From an uncultured Ruminococcus sp. (GTDB taxonomy: Bacteria; Bacillota; Clostridia; Oscillospirales; Ruminococcaceae), in assembly GCA_946186215.1 (NCBI GenBank), contig CAMHMM010000130.1, positions 1-5,717 on the forward strand: a stretch of 5,717 nt of DNA. The letters run 5' to 3'. The notes under the pieces are model-generated. The model saw nothing but the letters and a program-made list of their open reading frames with translations. It had not been told where the DNA came from and did no database searches. Each line of letters starts with the position of its first letter. Positions within the stretch are counted from its first letter, which is position 1. Below are positions 1 to 5,717 of the stretch, one piece after another. A program made the position numbers and the translations under genes.

Positions 1-163
1 GTATGATCTTTTTCATTCTTTCAATTGCATGTTTCTTTTTACTGGCAGTAGTTTCGGTCCGCTGTGATTGTTTAGAGCCAAACATCATTATAAAGCCTTC
101 AAGCTGTCTGTCAGTGAGGGTATCAAATATATTCTGCGCCCTTTCCTTTAATTCTATATCCAT
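1..163 (-). CDS. Small protein of unknown function, 3' end outside window
   Basis: Fifty-four codons are open from ATG at 163-161 to the left edge with no stop, so the gene is partial at its 3' end. A strong ribosome binding site (AGGGGGAG) sits 4 bases before the ATG, which fixes the start and makes this a real gene. The visible peptide begins MDIELKERAQNIFDTL, continues LTDRQLEGFIMMFG, then becomes Lys/Arg/Thr-rich and polar. It looks like one or two amphipathic helices followed by a basic linker, with no signal peptide or membrane segment. The 'LTDRQLEGF' stretch recalls short helical proteins common in Clostridia, some antitoxin-like, but I cannot assign a family. It lies 15 bp after the membrane-protein gene, so the two are probably co-transcribed. 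It is AT-rich (the first 60 bases are about 35% GC), unlike the genes further right. Confidence 0.72.
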   Translation of the reverse strand, partial: MDIELKERAQNIFDTLTDRQLEGFIMMFGSKQSQRTETTASKKKHAIERMKKII

Positions 164-178
164 AAAGCTCCCCCTGTT

Positions 179-700
179 TTACTCCCAACCGTGTATATGT
201 GCAAATCCGGTACATTCCCATTCGTTCTGCTCGTTCCGCTTACAAGTTATTGTTCCGCGTATCTCGGTAATATGTATTTCGCCCTTTTCCGCCCGTATTA
301 TATCACAATTTCTTTCTTCCAACATATTTTTCAGTTTTTTCATTATATCGTTTGGAACAGCAAGAGCATCCCCTTCGGATTTGCTGCGGACATTAACAGC
401 CGTATTTTTCCAGCCGTCTTTATATTCATATTTTAGGAATATTTCCACCTCATCTGCAGGAACCCTATTTTCTTCCGATATATTCAATATATACCCTTCA
501 AGCTCCTCGGCAAGTGCCGAAAACTCAGGTGTATGTTCATCTACATAGCTTGAATATCTGTCCTGTTGTTTTTTGTTGCTTTCTCCGAGAGAGTGAGCTG
601 CCAGCAGAAATATAATGCCGTTTACTGCGATATACAAGAGCGGAACGGCAATAATAATTATGCCGGTTATTCTGAGGACTTTCTTTACCGTATCTTTCAA
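179..700 (-). CDS. Single-pass membrane protein of unknown function, TTG start
   Basis: The product is 173 aa. A short basic N-terminus (K2, K6, K7, R10) precedes one hydrophobic helix at about residues 11-35 (rich in Ile, Val, Leu and Ala). This suggests an uncleaved anchor with the N-terminus inside and a polar domain of about 135 residues outside. That domain starts Lys/Gln/Asp/Glu-rich, then shows alternating strand-like stretches (YEYKDGW, GEIHITEIRGTITC) and ends in ECTGFAHIHGWE. Two of its three Cys (the ITC and WEC ones) are close together and could pair. The start is TTG: AGGAG lies 6 bases upstream and no in-frame ATG is near. It begins 35 bp after the decarboxylase stop and ends 15 bp before the next gene, so it is probably read from the decarboxylase promoter. 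GC is about 41% by hand count over 181-660, against about 52% in the decarboxylase, consistent with accessory origin. I do not recognise the family. Confidence 0.78.
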   Translation of the reverse strand: MKDTVKKVLRITGIIIIAVPLLYIAVNGIIFLLAAHSLGESNKKQQDRYSSYVDEHTPEFSALAEELEGYILNISEENRVPADEVEIFLKYEYKDGWKNTAVNVRSKSEGDALAVPNDIMKKLKNMLEERNCDIIRAEKGEIHITEIRGTITCKRNEQNEWECTGFAHIHGWE

Positions 701-702
701 TT

Positions 703-737
703 CAGACTCCTAACTCCACACTCCACTCTCCGCTCTC
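703..737 (-). repeat. Five degenerate heptads, consensus GAGNNNG
   Basis: Read on the minus strand, the gap is five consecutive 7-mers: GAGAGCG (737-731), GAGAGTG (730-724), GAGTGTG (723-717), GAGTTAG (716-710) and GAGTCTG (709-703). Positions 1-3 and 7 are invariant. The array begins inside the decarboxylase stop codon and ends 2 bases before the TTG start of the next gene, so it makes up essentially the whole 35-bp intergenic gap. The junction of units 4 and 5 creates the AGGAG ribosome binding site. Purine-rich heptad arrays of this kind occur as dispersed short tandem repeats in some bacterial genomes; whether this one is dispersed cannot be told from one copy. Confidence 0.8.
707..711 (-). 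promoter_or_regulatory. Ribosome binding site AGGAG fixing the TTG start
   Basis: AGGAG is at 711-707, separated by the 6-base spacer TCTGAA from TTG at 700-698. The ideal spacing is the reason for choosing the non-ATG start. The site spans the boundary of heptad units 4 and 5. Confidence 0.75.
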
Positions 738-2184
738 ATTTTATTACCTTGATATACTCGATATTCATATCCTCGGTACCGGTCATAAAGCAGCCGCGCT
801 TCTTTGAAAAGTCGATATTTTCAAGTATCTCCGGAGTGAGCAGCTCACCCGGGGCGATTATCGGTATACCCGGCGGATAGCACATTACAAACTCGCAGGA
901 TACACGCCCTGCGCTTTCCATTATAGGCACCCGCTCCTGCTCGCCGTAGAATGCCTCCTTGGGCGAAAGCACGATGCTTGGATTTATATATTCATGATCA
1001 AGCGGAGCGATGGACTCATGGCCGTAGCGCCGTTTGATCTCCGCCAGAGCCGAAACAAGGCGCTCCAGATCCTTCCACTTGTCGCCAGGGGAGATTATGG
1101 CAAGCACATTGCCGATATCGCCCAGTTCCATCTGTATATCGAAATTATCGCGCAGCTTATCGTAGACCTCTATTCCGGTAAGCCCCATTTCACGGGTGTA
1201 TATGGAAAGCTTGGTCTTGTCAAAGGAGAAAATACTGTTCCCGTTGATAAGCTCGCTTGAATAGGCGTAATACCCGCCGATCTTGTTTATCTCCACTCGC
1301 GCATACTCTGCAGAACGGACTACCTGCGCACACAGATCCCGTCCCTTTGTGGCATAATATTTTCTTGCGATATCAAGGGATGAAAGCAGCAGATACGAGC
1401 CGCTTGTAGTCTGGGTAAGATTTATTACCGCACGGACATAGCCCTCGGAAAGCCCTGCATTTTTGCCGACGAGCAGAAATGAGGACTGTGTAAGCGAGCC
1501 GCCAGTCTTGTGCATGGACACCGCTGCCATATCCGCACCTGCGGCCATGGCATTTACCGGCATCTTCTCGCCGAAATACAGATGTGTTCCATGGGCCTCG
1601 TCCACAAGGACCTTCATATTGTGCTTGTGCGCCAGACGCACTATCTTTGAAAGATCGGAGCAAATACCGTAATAGGTGGGGTTATTTACAAATACCGCCT
1701 TGGCATCGGGGTTTTCCTCAATGGCCTGCTTCACATCGGCCATGCTCATGCCGAGCGGGATACCGAGCTTTCTGTCAACTCCCGGATTCACATACACGGG
1801 ATTGACTCCGCTTATTATAAGTGCGTTTATCGCACTTCTGTGTACATTCCTCGGTATGATTATCTTATCGCCCTCATGGCACACCGAAAGTATCATTGAC
1901 TGCACCGATGATGTGGTGCCGTTTACCATGAAGAATGCAAGTCCTGCGCCGAATGCCTCCGCAGCAAGCTCCTCTGCCTCTCTTATCACCGAAACAGGAT
2001 GACAGAGATTGTCAAGGGGCTTCATGGAGTTTACATCCACATTCATGCAGGTCTGACCGAGAAAGTCCGTAAGCTCGGGATTTCCCTTTCCGTGCTTGTG
2101 CCCCGGAACATCAAAGGGTACCACCCTCATATCATTGTATCTGCAAAGAGCCTCGTAGATCGGGGCGCGGTTCTGATCAGCCAT
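736..2184 (-). CDS. speA: Orn/Lys/Arg decarboxylase family, probable arginine decarboxylase (SpeA type)
   Basis: This is a 482-aa PLP enzyme of fold type I, the wingless Bacillus SpeA-like form without the N-terminal receiver-like domain of enterobacterial AdiA/CadA. SpeA converts arginine to agmatine plus CO2 in the cytosol, feeding putrescine and spermidine synthesis. Visible in order: PGHKHG at 27-32; the phosphate-binding loop NGTTSS at 88-93; H115, expected to stack on the cofactor; NNPTYYG; DEAHGTH with D195 expected to contact the pyridine nitrogen and H198; and SMHKTGGSLTQSS with K226 as the Schiff-base lysine. The C-terminal domain carries CYPPGIPIIAPGE near 435-447. The start at 2184 has AGGTGA 4 bases upstream and lies about 29 bases after the predicted transcription start. 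An in-frame ATG at 2229 is rejected because it overlaps the -10 box. The family is certain; arginine rather than lysine or ornithine is inferred from remembered SpeA similarity, with no adjacent spermidine synthase or agmatinase in view. Confidence 0.93.
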   Translation of the reverse strand: MADQNRAPIYEALCRYNDMRVVPFDVPGHKHGKGNPELTDFLGQTCMNVDVNSMKPLDNLCHPVSVIREAEELAAEAFGAGLAFFMVNGTTSSVQSMILSVCHEGDKIIIPRNVHRSAINALIISGVNPVYVNPGVDRKLGIPLGMSMADVKQAIEENPDAKAVFVNNPTYYGICSDLSKIVRLAHKHNMKVLVDEAHGTHLYFGEKMPVNAMAAGADMAAVSMHKTGGSLTQSSFLLVGKNAGLSEGYVRAVINLTQTTSGSYLLLSSLDIARKYYATKGRDLCAQVVRSAEYARVEINKIGGYYAYSSELINGNSIFSFDKTKLSIYTREMGLTGIEVYDKLRDNFDIQMELGDIGNVLAIISPGDKWKDLERLVSALAEIKRRYGHESIAPLDHEYINPSIVLSPKEAFYGEQERVPIMESAGRVSCEFVMCYPPGIPIIAPGELLTPEILENIDFSKKRGCFMTGTEDMNIEYIKVIK

Positions 2185-2219
2185 AGTATCACCTGCCGAT
2201 AAAATACTCAAACATTTAT

Positions 2220-2248
2220 ATTGTATCATTTTCTGCCCAAATAGTCAA
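2220..2248 (-). promoter_or_regulatory. Sigma-A type promoter of the decarboxylase gene
   Basis: On the minus strand, the -35 box TTGACT (2248-2243) is followed by exactly 17 bases and the -10 box TACAAT (2225-2220). A TGA just before the -10 matches the extended -10 TGN element. Only one position differs from consensus in each hexamer. Transcription should start near 2214-2212, giving a leader of about 28-30 bases. The -35 box lies 4 bp from the inverted-repeat edge at 2253. No operator palindrome overlaps it. Confidence 0.85.
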
Positions 2249-2350
2249 GCAGCGGCGGTGAAAACGCCGTCGTTACCCATATGCTATTTTGTACGAAATT
2301 GTTCATTTAGAGCTTTACGCTTTAGTTTAAACTCTCCACCACCGCCTGAT

Positions 2351-2390
2351 GGCAGCGGTCTTTCTCCCCTTTCAGGGAAAGTGCCGAGCC
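2351..2390. repeat. Imperfect 40-nt stem-loop
   Basis: The plus-strand arms GGC-(AG)-CGG-(T)-CTTTC and GAAAG-(TG)-CCG-(A)-GCC pair over 11 base pairs interrupted by two small internal loops, closed by a 12-base apex in which CC/GG can pair further. An alternative apex pairs CCCT with AGGG around TTC. It is the largest hairpin in the gene-free region and can form from either strand. Confidence 0.6.
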
Positions 2391-2431
2391 ACAAACAGAC
2401 ATTACTGTTCAAAAGAAAGTACATATAACAG

Positions 2432-2447
2432 CGGCGTTTCACCGCCG
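2432..2447 (-). terminator. Hairpin just after the GTPase gene, weak terminator candidate
   Basis: On the minus strand CGGCG-GTGAAA-CGCCG begins 3 bases after the GTPase stop codon. The 5-bp GC stem suits a terminator, but the following bases (CTGTTATATG) are not a clean T run, so termination may be weak or absent. The same hairpin is the right terminal repeat of the gene-free element, so it may be part of that element rather than a dedicated terminator. Confidence 0.4.
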
Positions 2448-2450
2448 GAC

Positions 2451-3635
2451 TTACTCTTCTGCGCCTTTTTCTTCCGTATGCGCCTGCTTTGGCGCAAAAA
2501 GATCGGTTATCAGCTTGGTGACACGACCTTTGCCCGTCTTGCCGTCCGCATTCTTTCCGGCACTTTTTATCCTTTCAAGGAAGCTGCCGCCGAACGACTG
2601 CGCCAGGATATCCCGCACCCATTCAAGATCGTCGAGATTTTTCTCGCCAGTGCTCACCGCTTCAAATATCAGCACCGTTGCCTCGCCTATCGCCGCGACG
2701 ATGCCCCCCGCAACTATCATATTTATAACTGCTGCTCCGAGCTGTATGCCCGGGATGGCTTTCAGTGCATCAACCGCGGCGTGACCTGCAAGGGTAGCCG
2801 CTCCCGCCTCGGTAAGAAGTTGTTTTACCTTGTCAAAGCCGCTGTTCTGCTTTACCTTGTAAATTCGGGCGATACTGCTTATAAGCATTACCTCTATGGG
2901 AACAAGAAGCAGATGATCCGCAAAGGGTATGGGCACTGCGGCAACTGCCACTGCCGCAGCCACAGAACCGCCGATCACGCTCTGAGCCATGATGCGCTTT
3001 CTGTTCAGAGTATATCTGCGAAGCTCCTCGCCGCCCTTTTCAAGTCCCTCAGGCATCAGCGCATTGGTGTATTCAAGAAGCTCCGTTATCCCCTCGGGCG
3101 GAGCAAAGGCCGTTTCGTTGAGAGCGTAGGTCTTAGCCACAACGGGTATGACCTTTTTAACATTTACGGGGTACTTGGTCTGCATCGCCAGTGCATTGTG
3201 TACCATATCTGTATTTCTCACCCGGTCGGGTACGGAATAGGACTTGGTTATAACTATGATCACAGGCACGCTCTTCCAGTGGCGCACTGCCTTTGCATAG
3301 CTCTCCAGTGCCTTTGGAAAAAGCTTTCCCGCCGTGCCGTCGATACAGAACCAGATAACATTTATACCGTTGTCTGTGCCCTCCTTGGCCATGCGCTTTG
3401 TCCAGTCAAGGACTGCCTTTATCGCTGTCATTTCCCTGCCGGGCTCAAAGCCTACGGTGTCGATAAGCCCGAAGGGTATCTCATCGGATGTATAGCGCCG
3501 CAGCTGCTTTGTAGTGCCTGCCGCGCCCCAGTTGGTCTCTGCCGCTTCCTCACCGAGCACAGCATTTATCAGCGTGGATTTGCCCACGCCCGAATTTCCC
3601 ACAACAAGAACATTGCCGAAAGATGTGTTTTCCAT
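2451..3635 (-). CDS. GTPase with C-terminal DUF697-like membrane-associated domain
   Basis: The product is 394 aa. The P-loop GNSGVGKST is at 13-21 with K19; the switch I Thr is T41 or T42; G3 is DTVGFE at 59-64. The usual G4 NKxD is replaced by ITKSYS (T130, K131), so the guanine-specifying Asp is not at its normal place. VVAKTY at 165-170 may be the G5 equivalent. Residues about 217-265 carry the DUF697 pattern: an Ala/Val-rich hydrophobic segment, then PIPFADHLLLVPIEVMLISS and an IARIYKV motif. A second hydrophobic segment rich in Gly/Ala/Ile lies near 296-325, followed by a charged tail. Families with this layout sit at the membrane; their cellular role is poorly known. ATG at 3635 is preferred because GAGGAG sits 4 bases before it; an in-frame GTG at 3653 has no ribosome binding site. 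It follows the transporter by 34 bp and ends beside the hairpin-bounded element. Confidence 0.87.
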   Translation of the reverse strand: MENTSFGNVLVVGNSGVGKSTLINAVLGEEAAETNWGAAGTTKQLRRYTSDEIPFGLIDTVGFEPGREMTAIKAVLDWTKRMAKEGTDNGINVIWFCIDGTAGKLFPKALESYAKAVRHWKSVPVIIVITKSYSVPDRVRNTDMVHNALAMQTKYPVNVKKVIPVVAKTYALNETAFAPPEGITELLEYTNALMPEGLEKGGEELRRYTLNRKRIMAQSVIGGSVAAAVAVAAVPIPFADHLLLVPIEVMLISSIARIYKVKQNSGFDKVKQLLTEAGAATLAGHAAVDALKAIPGIQLGAAVINMIVAGGIVAAIGEATVLIFEAVSTGEKNLDDLEWVRDILAQSFGGSFLERIKSAGKNADGKTGKGRVTKLITDLFAPKQAHTEEKGAEE

Positions 3636-3669
3636 AATACTCCTCTGTGTCACGGTGCTGCAGCCTGTA

Positions 3670-4632
3670 TCATATAAGCCCCGCGGACTTGACGATATAG
3701 ATACATAATGTAAGGGTAACGGATGATAACAGCGTTGTAAGAGCGATCACGCCAGATGTGAGCACTCCGTCATTATTCATATTCTTTGCCATGATATAGC
3801 ATGAGGGCGTTGTAGGCGAGCCCAGCATTATCACAAGCGCCAGAAGCGCCTCGCCGCGAAATCCCGCAAGAACGGCAGCCGTTACGAACACCAGCGGCAT
3901 CGCCACAAGCTTTACTGCACTGCATATCAGGGAAAGGCTGAGCTTTTTCTTTGCCTCTGACGGCTCAAAGGATGCACCTATCACGATCAGCGAAAGAGGT
4001 GTCGCAATGGATGACAGGCTGTCGATGGTCTTGGTGCATATCAGCGGAAGATGGTCGTATACTCTGAGCAGTGATGCGGCCGAGCCCGCGACTATACCGA
4101 TTATGATAGGGTTGCGGATTATCCCCTTTGCGGCAGCGATGATCTTTGCCTTTCTGTCGCCTGCCGCCCCGTCGGGCACATTCGCTTCAAAGGTCAGCAC
4201 AGTCACCGCATAGATGTTGTAGAGTGGGACACAGCCGATTATTATTATGGGCATGAGCCCCACACCGCCGTATATATTCTGCATAAATGCAAAGCCCATT
4301 ACTGCCACCGAGCTGCGGTAGGCCGCCTGCACGAATGCCCCGATAACTGTTTTATCCTCTATGAAAAGCCTTGCGCCCACCCATATCAGCACGAACGCAA
4401 CGGTAGTCGCCGCTGCGGAATATGCCACGAGGGAGCCGTGAAATGCGGTGCGGATATCCGTCCTTGCCATATCGCTGAACACCATCAGCGGCAGACAGAC
4501 ATTGAATATGAATTTGTTGGCGCTTGAAATAAAGCCCTCTGAAAACATCCCCGTTTTGCTAATAAGATAGCCTGCGGCTATAACGAGGAATACAGGCATG
4601 GTGGCGTTGAGACTGTATATCAGATCATTCAT
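3670..4632 (-). CDS. AEC-family (auxin efflux carrier-like) permease
   Basis: The product is a 320-aa integral membrane protein, normal length for bacterial AEC transporters, which export or import small organic anions such as malate; the substrate here is unknown. About ten hydrophobic segments are visible, near 5-23, 38-54, 67-89, 100-118, 124-146, 171-190, 203-220, 231-257, 262-282 and 291-314, in the typical 5+5 arrangement with a short polar loop at 147-165 (Asp, Gly, Arg, Lys). Family signatures are the N-terminal PVFLVIAAGYLISKTG, YRSSVAVMGFAF at 105-116, RNPIIIGIVAGS at 173-184 and the unwound-helix motif GSPTTPSCYIMA at 271-282. The ATG lies inside the end of the HAD gene (8-bp overlap). 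The only purine-rich site upstream is an AAGG too far away, so translation is probably coupled to the HAD gene. Confidence 0.92.
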   Translation of the reverse strand: MNDLIYSLNATMPVFLVIAAGYLISKTGMFSEGFISSANKFIFNVCLPLMVFSDMARTDIRTAFHGSLVAYSAAATTVAFVLIWVGARLFIEDKTVIGAFVQAAYRSSVAVMGFAFMQNIYGGVGLMPIIIIGCVPLYNIYAVTVLTFEANVPDGAAGDRKAKIIAAAKGIIRNPIIIGIVAGSAASLLRVYDHLPLICTKTIDSLSSIATPLSLIVIGASFEPSEAKKKLSLSLICSAVKLVAMPLVFVTAAVLAGFRGEALLALVIMLGSPTTPSCYIMAKNMNNDGVLTSGVIALTTLLSSVTLTLCIYIVKSAGLI

Positions 4633-5449
4633 CTATAAGACCGAGCCTTACAAGAGCGTTTTTAAAGCCATCGTCAAGAACATGATCCGTGACCACATCC
4701 GCCTGTACCTTCACTGCCTCATCGGCATTGCCCATGCACACCGATGTGCCGCATTCATCCATCATGGATATATCGTTTGAGCTGTCTCCGAAGGCATATG
4801 CCTCTTCACGGAATCTTCCGAGGATATCCAGCATCTGTGCCACTGCTGCGCCCTTGTCGCTGTCTGAACGGACAAGCTCACAATGCTCATAGCCGTCAGT
4901 GGAATCGGTGAAATGTATGAAGGTAAGGCCGCTGTTTTCAGGTACGCTGAATTTTTCGTACTGAGCGGGAGTAAGACAGAAGCCGAGCTTTGAAACGCCC
5001 ATTCCCTCTGCTTCATCGAGCCGTTTGCGGATATCTATCCGCTCTGTTCTGAGAGCAGGGCTTTTCTCCGTGTCGTTGACTTCGCCGCCGAACAGCAGAT
5101 CACTGACCAAAACGGCCATCTTCTCGCCGAAATACGCTCCCCTTTTTCCCTCAACTGCGTAGGGAATGTCATTTTCATCAAAAAAGCTGCGGTAACGGCG
5201 CACAGTCTCCTCGGGGATACATTCATCCTTCAGCACTTTGCCGTCATATTCCATATATGCGCCGCCGCCTGCTATCATTCCGTGAAACACATCAAGGGGC
5301 ACATCATATGGTATCATGCCGATGGTTCTTCCCGTACACAATATAAGCGTGTGCCTTTCACGGGCAGCTTCAAGGGCGTGTACGGCAGAGGGTATGATTC
5401 CCGCAGAATACTCCCTTATGGTGCCGTCAATATCAATAAATAAGATCAT
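4625..5449 (-). CDS. HAD-superfamily phosphatase, Cof/HAD-IIB type
   Basis: The 274-aa length matches Cof-type HAD phosphatases, cytosolic Mg-dependent enzymes acting on sugar phosphates, nucleotide-type phosphates or pyridoxal phosphate; the substrate cannot be told from sequence. Motif I is DIDGT with nucleophile D6 and acid/base D8; motif II is CTGR with T39; motif III is K199 in SDKGAA; motif IV is GDSSND at 221-226. The C2B-type cap falls between about residues 85 and 190. The C-terminal half shows the usual MGNADEAVK and ADVVTD strings, where Cof proteins end their last helices. The start at 5449 has GGAG 5 bases upstream and directly follows the stop of the metallophosphoesterase, with no untranslated base between them. 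The stop overlaps the permease start. All catalytic residues are present, so it should be active. Confidence 0.94.
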   Translation of the reverse strand: MILFIDIDGTIREYSAGIIPSAVHALEAARERHTLILCTGRTIGMIPYDVPLDVFHGMIAGGGAYMEYDGKVLKDECIPEETVRRYRSFFDENDIPYAVEGKRGAYFGEKMAVLVSDLLFGGEVNDTEKSPALRTERIDIRKRLDEAEGMGVSKLGFCLTPAQYEKFSVPENSGLTFIHFTDSTDGYEHCELVRSDSDKGAAVAQMLDILGRFREEAYAFGDSSNDISMMDECGTSVCMGNADEAVKVQADVVTDHVLDDGFKNALVRLGLIDE

Positions 5450-5717
5450 TCATTCTCCGCTTCCGTCATTTACAGGCTCGATATCTATAATAACAACCTC
5501 GGGATTATTAAAAAAGCGCGGTATTGCGTCCCTTTTCCTGCTCAGTCCGCGGCTCACGATCATAGTCATGCCGTCGATATCAAAGCGCCCTCCCGGGTAT
5601 TCAGGAAAAAATGTCCTGCCCGGACCGAATATGCCGATATTTGTAAAGGGTATGCGCCACTGCCCGCCGTGAGTGTGCCCCGCAAGCACCAGATCAAAGC
5701 AGTCACAGCTGCGGTAA
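5450..5717 (-). CDS. Calcineurin-like metallophosphoesterase, C-terminal 88 residues (5' end outside window)
   Basis: The frame is open to the right edge, so only the C-terminus is visible. It holds the metal-binding signature DLVLAGHTHGGQ, in which the two His of GHTH ligate the dinuclear metal centre, followed by IPFTNIGIFGPG, a GG-RFDIDGMTMIVSRGL strand pair and PRFFNNPEVVIIDI. The MIVSRGL and PRFFNNPEVVIIDI segments are typical of YkuE-like phosphoesterases of Gram-positive bacteria, which are usually anchored or exported through an N-terminal segment not seen here. A GTG at 5689 falls within the conserved DLVLAG strand and cannot be the start: the sequence immediately upstream (YRSCDCFDL) is in frame and conserved-looking. 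It is the first visible gene of the operon and its TGA abuts the HAD start. Confidence 0.9.
   Translation of the reverse strand, partial: YRSCDCFDLVLAGHTHGGQWRIPFTNIGIFGPGRTFFPEYPGGRFDIDGMTMIVSRGLSRKRDAIPRFFNNPEVVIIDIEPVNDGSGE

Larger units (their letters stand above)
2253..2447. repeat. Hairpin-bounded non-coding element, MITE-like or structured RNA
   Basis: This gene-free stretch begins and ends with similar GC-rich hairpins in opposite orientation. Read inward, the left copy is GGCGGTGAAAACGCCG and the right copy GGCGGTGAAACGCCG. Each is then followed by a GTTA and, shortly after, an ATATG, so similarity continues about 10-15 bases inside the hairpins with small gaps. Between them are three more stem-loops, at 2309-2335, 2351-2390 and 2394-2409. 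The central CTTTCTCCCCTTTCAGGGAAAG motif resembles, from memory, dispersed intergenic repeats in Ruminococcus/Faecalibacterium-type genomes. No ORF with a ribosome binding site lies inside. No clear target-site duplication is visible. Alternatives are a structured RNA on either strand, or paired terminator hairpins plus unrelated sequence. Confidence 0.45.

Noticed and set aside
3..548. A 181-codon open frame on the plus strand at the left edge
   Set aside because: It is antisense to two minus-strand genes that each have good ribosome binding sites. The product is Ser/Phe/Ile-rich low-complexity sequence, and no ribosome binding site was seen.
703..737. CRISPR-like array
   Set aside because: The units are 7 bp with no spacers, so this is a simple degenerate tandem repeat.
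2185..2229. N-terminal extension of the decarboxylase from ATG at 2229
   Set aside because: This ATG overlaps the -10 box, so it would not be in the mRNA from the evident promoter, and the extra residues do not resemble the family N-terminus.
2324..2333. Perfect 10-bp palindrome AGTTTAAACT as an operator
   Set aside because: It is about 75 bp upstream of the decarboxylase -35 box, is AT-rich, and lies within the 2309-2335 stem-loop, so a separate operator is not supported.
2253..2450. Known riboswitch or RNase P-like RNA
   Set aside because: Fragments such as GGTGAAAA and AGGGAAAGTGCCG recalled cobalamin riboswitch or RNase P cores, but the surrounding conserved boxes are absent and the orientation does not suit a leader for either neighbour.
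3636..3653. GTG start of the GTPase, 6 codons upstream
   Set aside because: No ribosome binding site precedes it, and the GAGGAG that serves ATG at 3635 lies within those extra codons.
2349..3677. A 442-codon open frame on the plus strand
   Set aside because: It lies fully antisense to the GTPase gene, whose motifs and ribosome binding site are clear. The plus-strand product is rich in Cys, His, Arg and Tyr with no recognisable domain, as expected from the mirror of GC-rich codon use.
5451..5453. ATG just upstream of the HAD start
   Set aside because: It is in another frame and meets a stop after six codons.

Overview
The window reads as a chromosomal segment of a low-to-mid GC Gram-positive bacterium, most likely a gut or rumen Clostridia member of the Ruminococcus/Oscillospiraceae type. 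This rests on strong AGGAG-type ribosome binding sites, a sigma-A promoter, a Bacillus SpeA-like stand-alone decarboxylase, and an intergenic hairpin repeat of a style I associate with these genomes. Genus is an inference. Every gene I can support lies on the minus strand, so gene order below is right to left.

Right block (5717 to 2451): four tightly packed genes form one apparent operon. They are the 3' end of a calcineurin-like metallophosphoesterase, a Cof-type HAD phosphatase whose ATG directly abuts the preceding stop, an AEC-family membrane transporter overlapping the HAD gene by 8 bp, and, after 34 bp, a GTPase with a C-terminal DUF697-like membrane-associated domain. No promoter fits between them; the operon promoter must lie beyond the right edge.

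Middle (2249-2450): about 200 bp without a gene. It is bounded by two similar, inward-facing GC-rich hairpins and holds three further stem-loops. The best reading is a small non-coding repeat element (MITE-like) or a structured RNA, lodged between the GTPase stop codon and the next promoter.

Left block (2248 to 1): a near-consensus promoter (TTGACT, 17 bp, TACAAT) drives a 482-aa fold-type I PLP decarboxylase of the Orn/Lys/Arg family, probably arginine decarboxylase, the entry step to agmatine and polyamines. Its stop codon is followed by a 35-bp array of five degenerate heptads (GAGNNNG) whose last two units supply the ribosome binding site of a TTG-initiated single-pass membrane protein of unknown function. 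A further small unknown gene follows after 15 bp and runs off the left edge. Base composition falls from roughly 52-62% GC in sampled lines of the right-hand genes to about 41% over 181-660, so the two unknown genes look like an accessory, possibly acquired, tail on the decarboxylase transcript.

The functions do not form one obvious pathway: the right block looks like housekeeping phosphatase/transport/GTPase genes and the left block polyamine synthesis plus unknowns. I see no defence system, CRISPR array, tRNA or rRNA. The most unusual items are the hairpin-bounded element and the heptad array that carries a start signal.
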